DNA from: an uncultured Lachnospiraceae bacterium
GTDB taxonomy: Bacteria > Bacillota > Clostridia > Lachnospirales > Lachnospiraceae
DNA: 31,063 nt
Assembly: GCA_910587955.1 (NCBI GenBank)
Contig: CAJUNN010000040.1
Coordinates: 1-31,063 of the forward strand
Reading direction: 5' to 3'
Shown: positions 30,629 to 31,063 of the stretch, piece after piece
How positions within the stretch are numbered: the stretch's first letter is position 1
Layout of the letters: each line of letters opens with the position of its first letter
Translations under genes and position numbers: made by a program
The notes under the pieces: generated by a model
Database searches by the model: none
What the model was told of the DNA's origin: nothing
What the model saw: the letters and a program-made list of their open reading frames with translations, nothing else

Positions 30629-30880
30629 TTATTCCAATTCTTTTAACGCCAGCTTCAATGCCTGTGCCAGCTGATCCGGGCAGGAAGTACTTTTTGAACC
30701 GCATCGGATTCCTTCCATGCGTTCAATGGCGGCTTCCGCCGTCATGCCCTGTACCAGCTTTGCAACTCCCTGGGTATTGCCGGAGCACCCGCCCACGAAT
30801 TCTACGCTTTGAATTACATGGCTTTGGTTTAACTCCACCAGGATGGCTTGAGAGCAGGTTCCATGCGTCCGATATTCCAT
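30629..30880 (-). CDS. TSCPD domain protein (TIGR03905-type)
   Basis: Start at 30880 because AAAGGAGG lies five bases ahead; an in-frame ATG six codons upstream overlaps that site. The 83-residue protein has MEYRTHGTCSQAILVELN, the glycine-cysteine loop FVGGCSGNTQGVAKL, and the naming motif in IRCGSKSTSCPDQLAQAL. TSCPD domains also occur at the C-terminus of B12-dependent ribonucleotide reductases, where the cysteines may bind metal; the role of the stand-alone protein is unknown. It has a near-consensus promoter and stands alone. Confidence 0.9.
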   Translation of the reverse strand: MEYRTHGTCSQAILVELNQSHVIQSVEFVGGCSGNTQGVAKLVQGMTAEAAIERMEGIRCGSKSTSCPDQLAQALKLALKELE

Positions 30881-30910
30881 ATGAACCTCCTTTGTCATAA
30901 AGATGGTATT

Positions 30911-30939
30911 ATTATAACAGCGGGATTTTGGAGCGTCAA
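30911..30939 (-). promoter_or_regulatory. Promoter of the TSCPD gene
   Basis: Minus strand TTGACG (30934-30939), 17 bases, TATAAT (30911-30916). Confidence 0.85.
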
Positions 30940-31034
30940 TGCAAAAATGGCGGGATAATCTGTTCTAAAAATTGGAAATAGGTTGAAATTAGGTACAGCT
31001 ATTGGTACAACCCGAGTTTGCCACTTGAGAAGAC

Positions 31035-31063
31035 AAAATGGAGCCCATTTGGACTCCATTTTT
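31035..31063. terminator. Terminator hairpin at the window edge
   Basis: AAAATGGAG and CTCCATTTT arms with inner CCA/TGG pairs; T runs on both strands. It probably ends a minus-strand gene beyond the window. The stretch 30940-31034 before it holds no gene; the only pattern seen is GGTACA twice, 12 bases apart (30992 and 31004). Confidence 0.7.

Noticed and set aside
30474..30674. A 66-codon plus-strand frame, and the AAAGGAGG at 30611-30618 as a ribosome site
   Set aside because: The purine-rich motif is one arm of the probable TSCPD terminator; the frame overlaps that gene antisense and has no recognisable product.
1..31063. tRNA, rRNA, CRISPR arrays, riboswitches and insertion sequence ends
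   Set aside because: Gaps between genes are short and I found no cloverleaf, regular repeat-spacer pattern, conserved riboswitch core or transposase.

Overview
The window looks like chromosome from a gut-type Clostridia, most likely Lachnospiraceae. The grounds are: moderately GC-rich coding DNA with AGGAGG-type ribosome sites, near-consensus TTGACA-N17-TATAAT promoters, and a typical gene set for that group (YesM/YesN two-component system, Rbs-type sugar ABC transporter, LarBCE, a cytidylate-kinase-like protein, an ECF sigma factor with a DUF4367-type partner, a TSCPD protein). The genus is not identified. I see no rRNA, tRNA, CRISPR array or insertion sequence.

Left part (1-3289): the start of a polytopic membrane protein (cut by the window edge), a divergent cytidylate-kinase-like gene, and a membrane-anchored GH3 (NagZ-type) glycosidase.

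Sugar-sensing and uptake region (3413-15588): an alpha/beta hydrolase, then overlapping genes for a YesN response regulator, a YesM sensor kinase and a sugar-binding protein that is membrane-anchored and has no lipobox. This cassette ends in its own intrinsic terminator. A separate promoter follows, driving permease, double ABC ATPase, second permease and a highly expressed binding lipoprotein. After another terminator come an SGNH hydrolase and fucU (L-fucose mutarotase). The simplest reading is a three-component sugar sensor controlling the neighbouring transporter, with fucU pointing to L-fucose or a related sugar. A matching inverted-repeat element lies at the sensor-cassette promoter (3337-3358) and in the transporter leader (8846-8880), which suggests a shared regulator.

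Middle region (15598-25198): a convergent AraC regulator, then one tight co-directional run manC-gmd-fcl-manA-phosphohexomutase-larE-larB-larC. The first five genes give a complete route from fructose-6-phosphate to GDP-L-fucose. The last three make the nickel-pincer nucleotide cofactor, but no larA-type enzyme is in the window.

Right part (25240-31063): a small soluble histidine kinase, a HIT protein with an ECF sigma factor, a stand-alone murG with its own promoter and terminator, a DUF4367-type anti-sigma-like membrane protein, and a small secreted protein of unknown function. A strong bidirectional terminator, a decayed KilA-N gene and a TSCPD protein follow. Base composition becomes clearly AT-rich from about 28,500 to 30,470, suggesting acquired or fast-evolving DNA.
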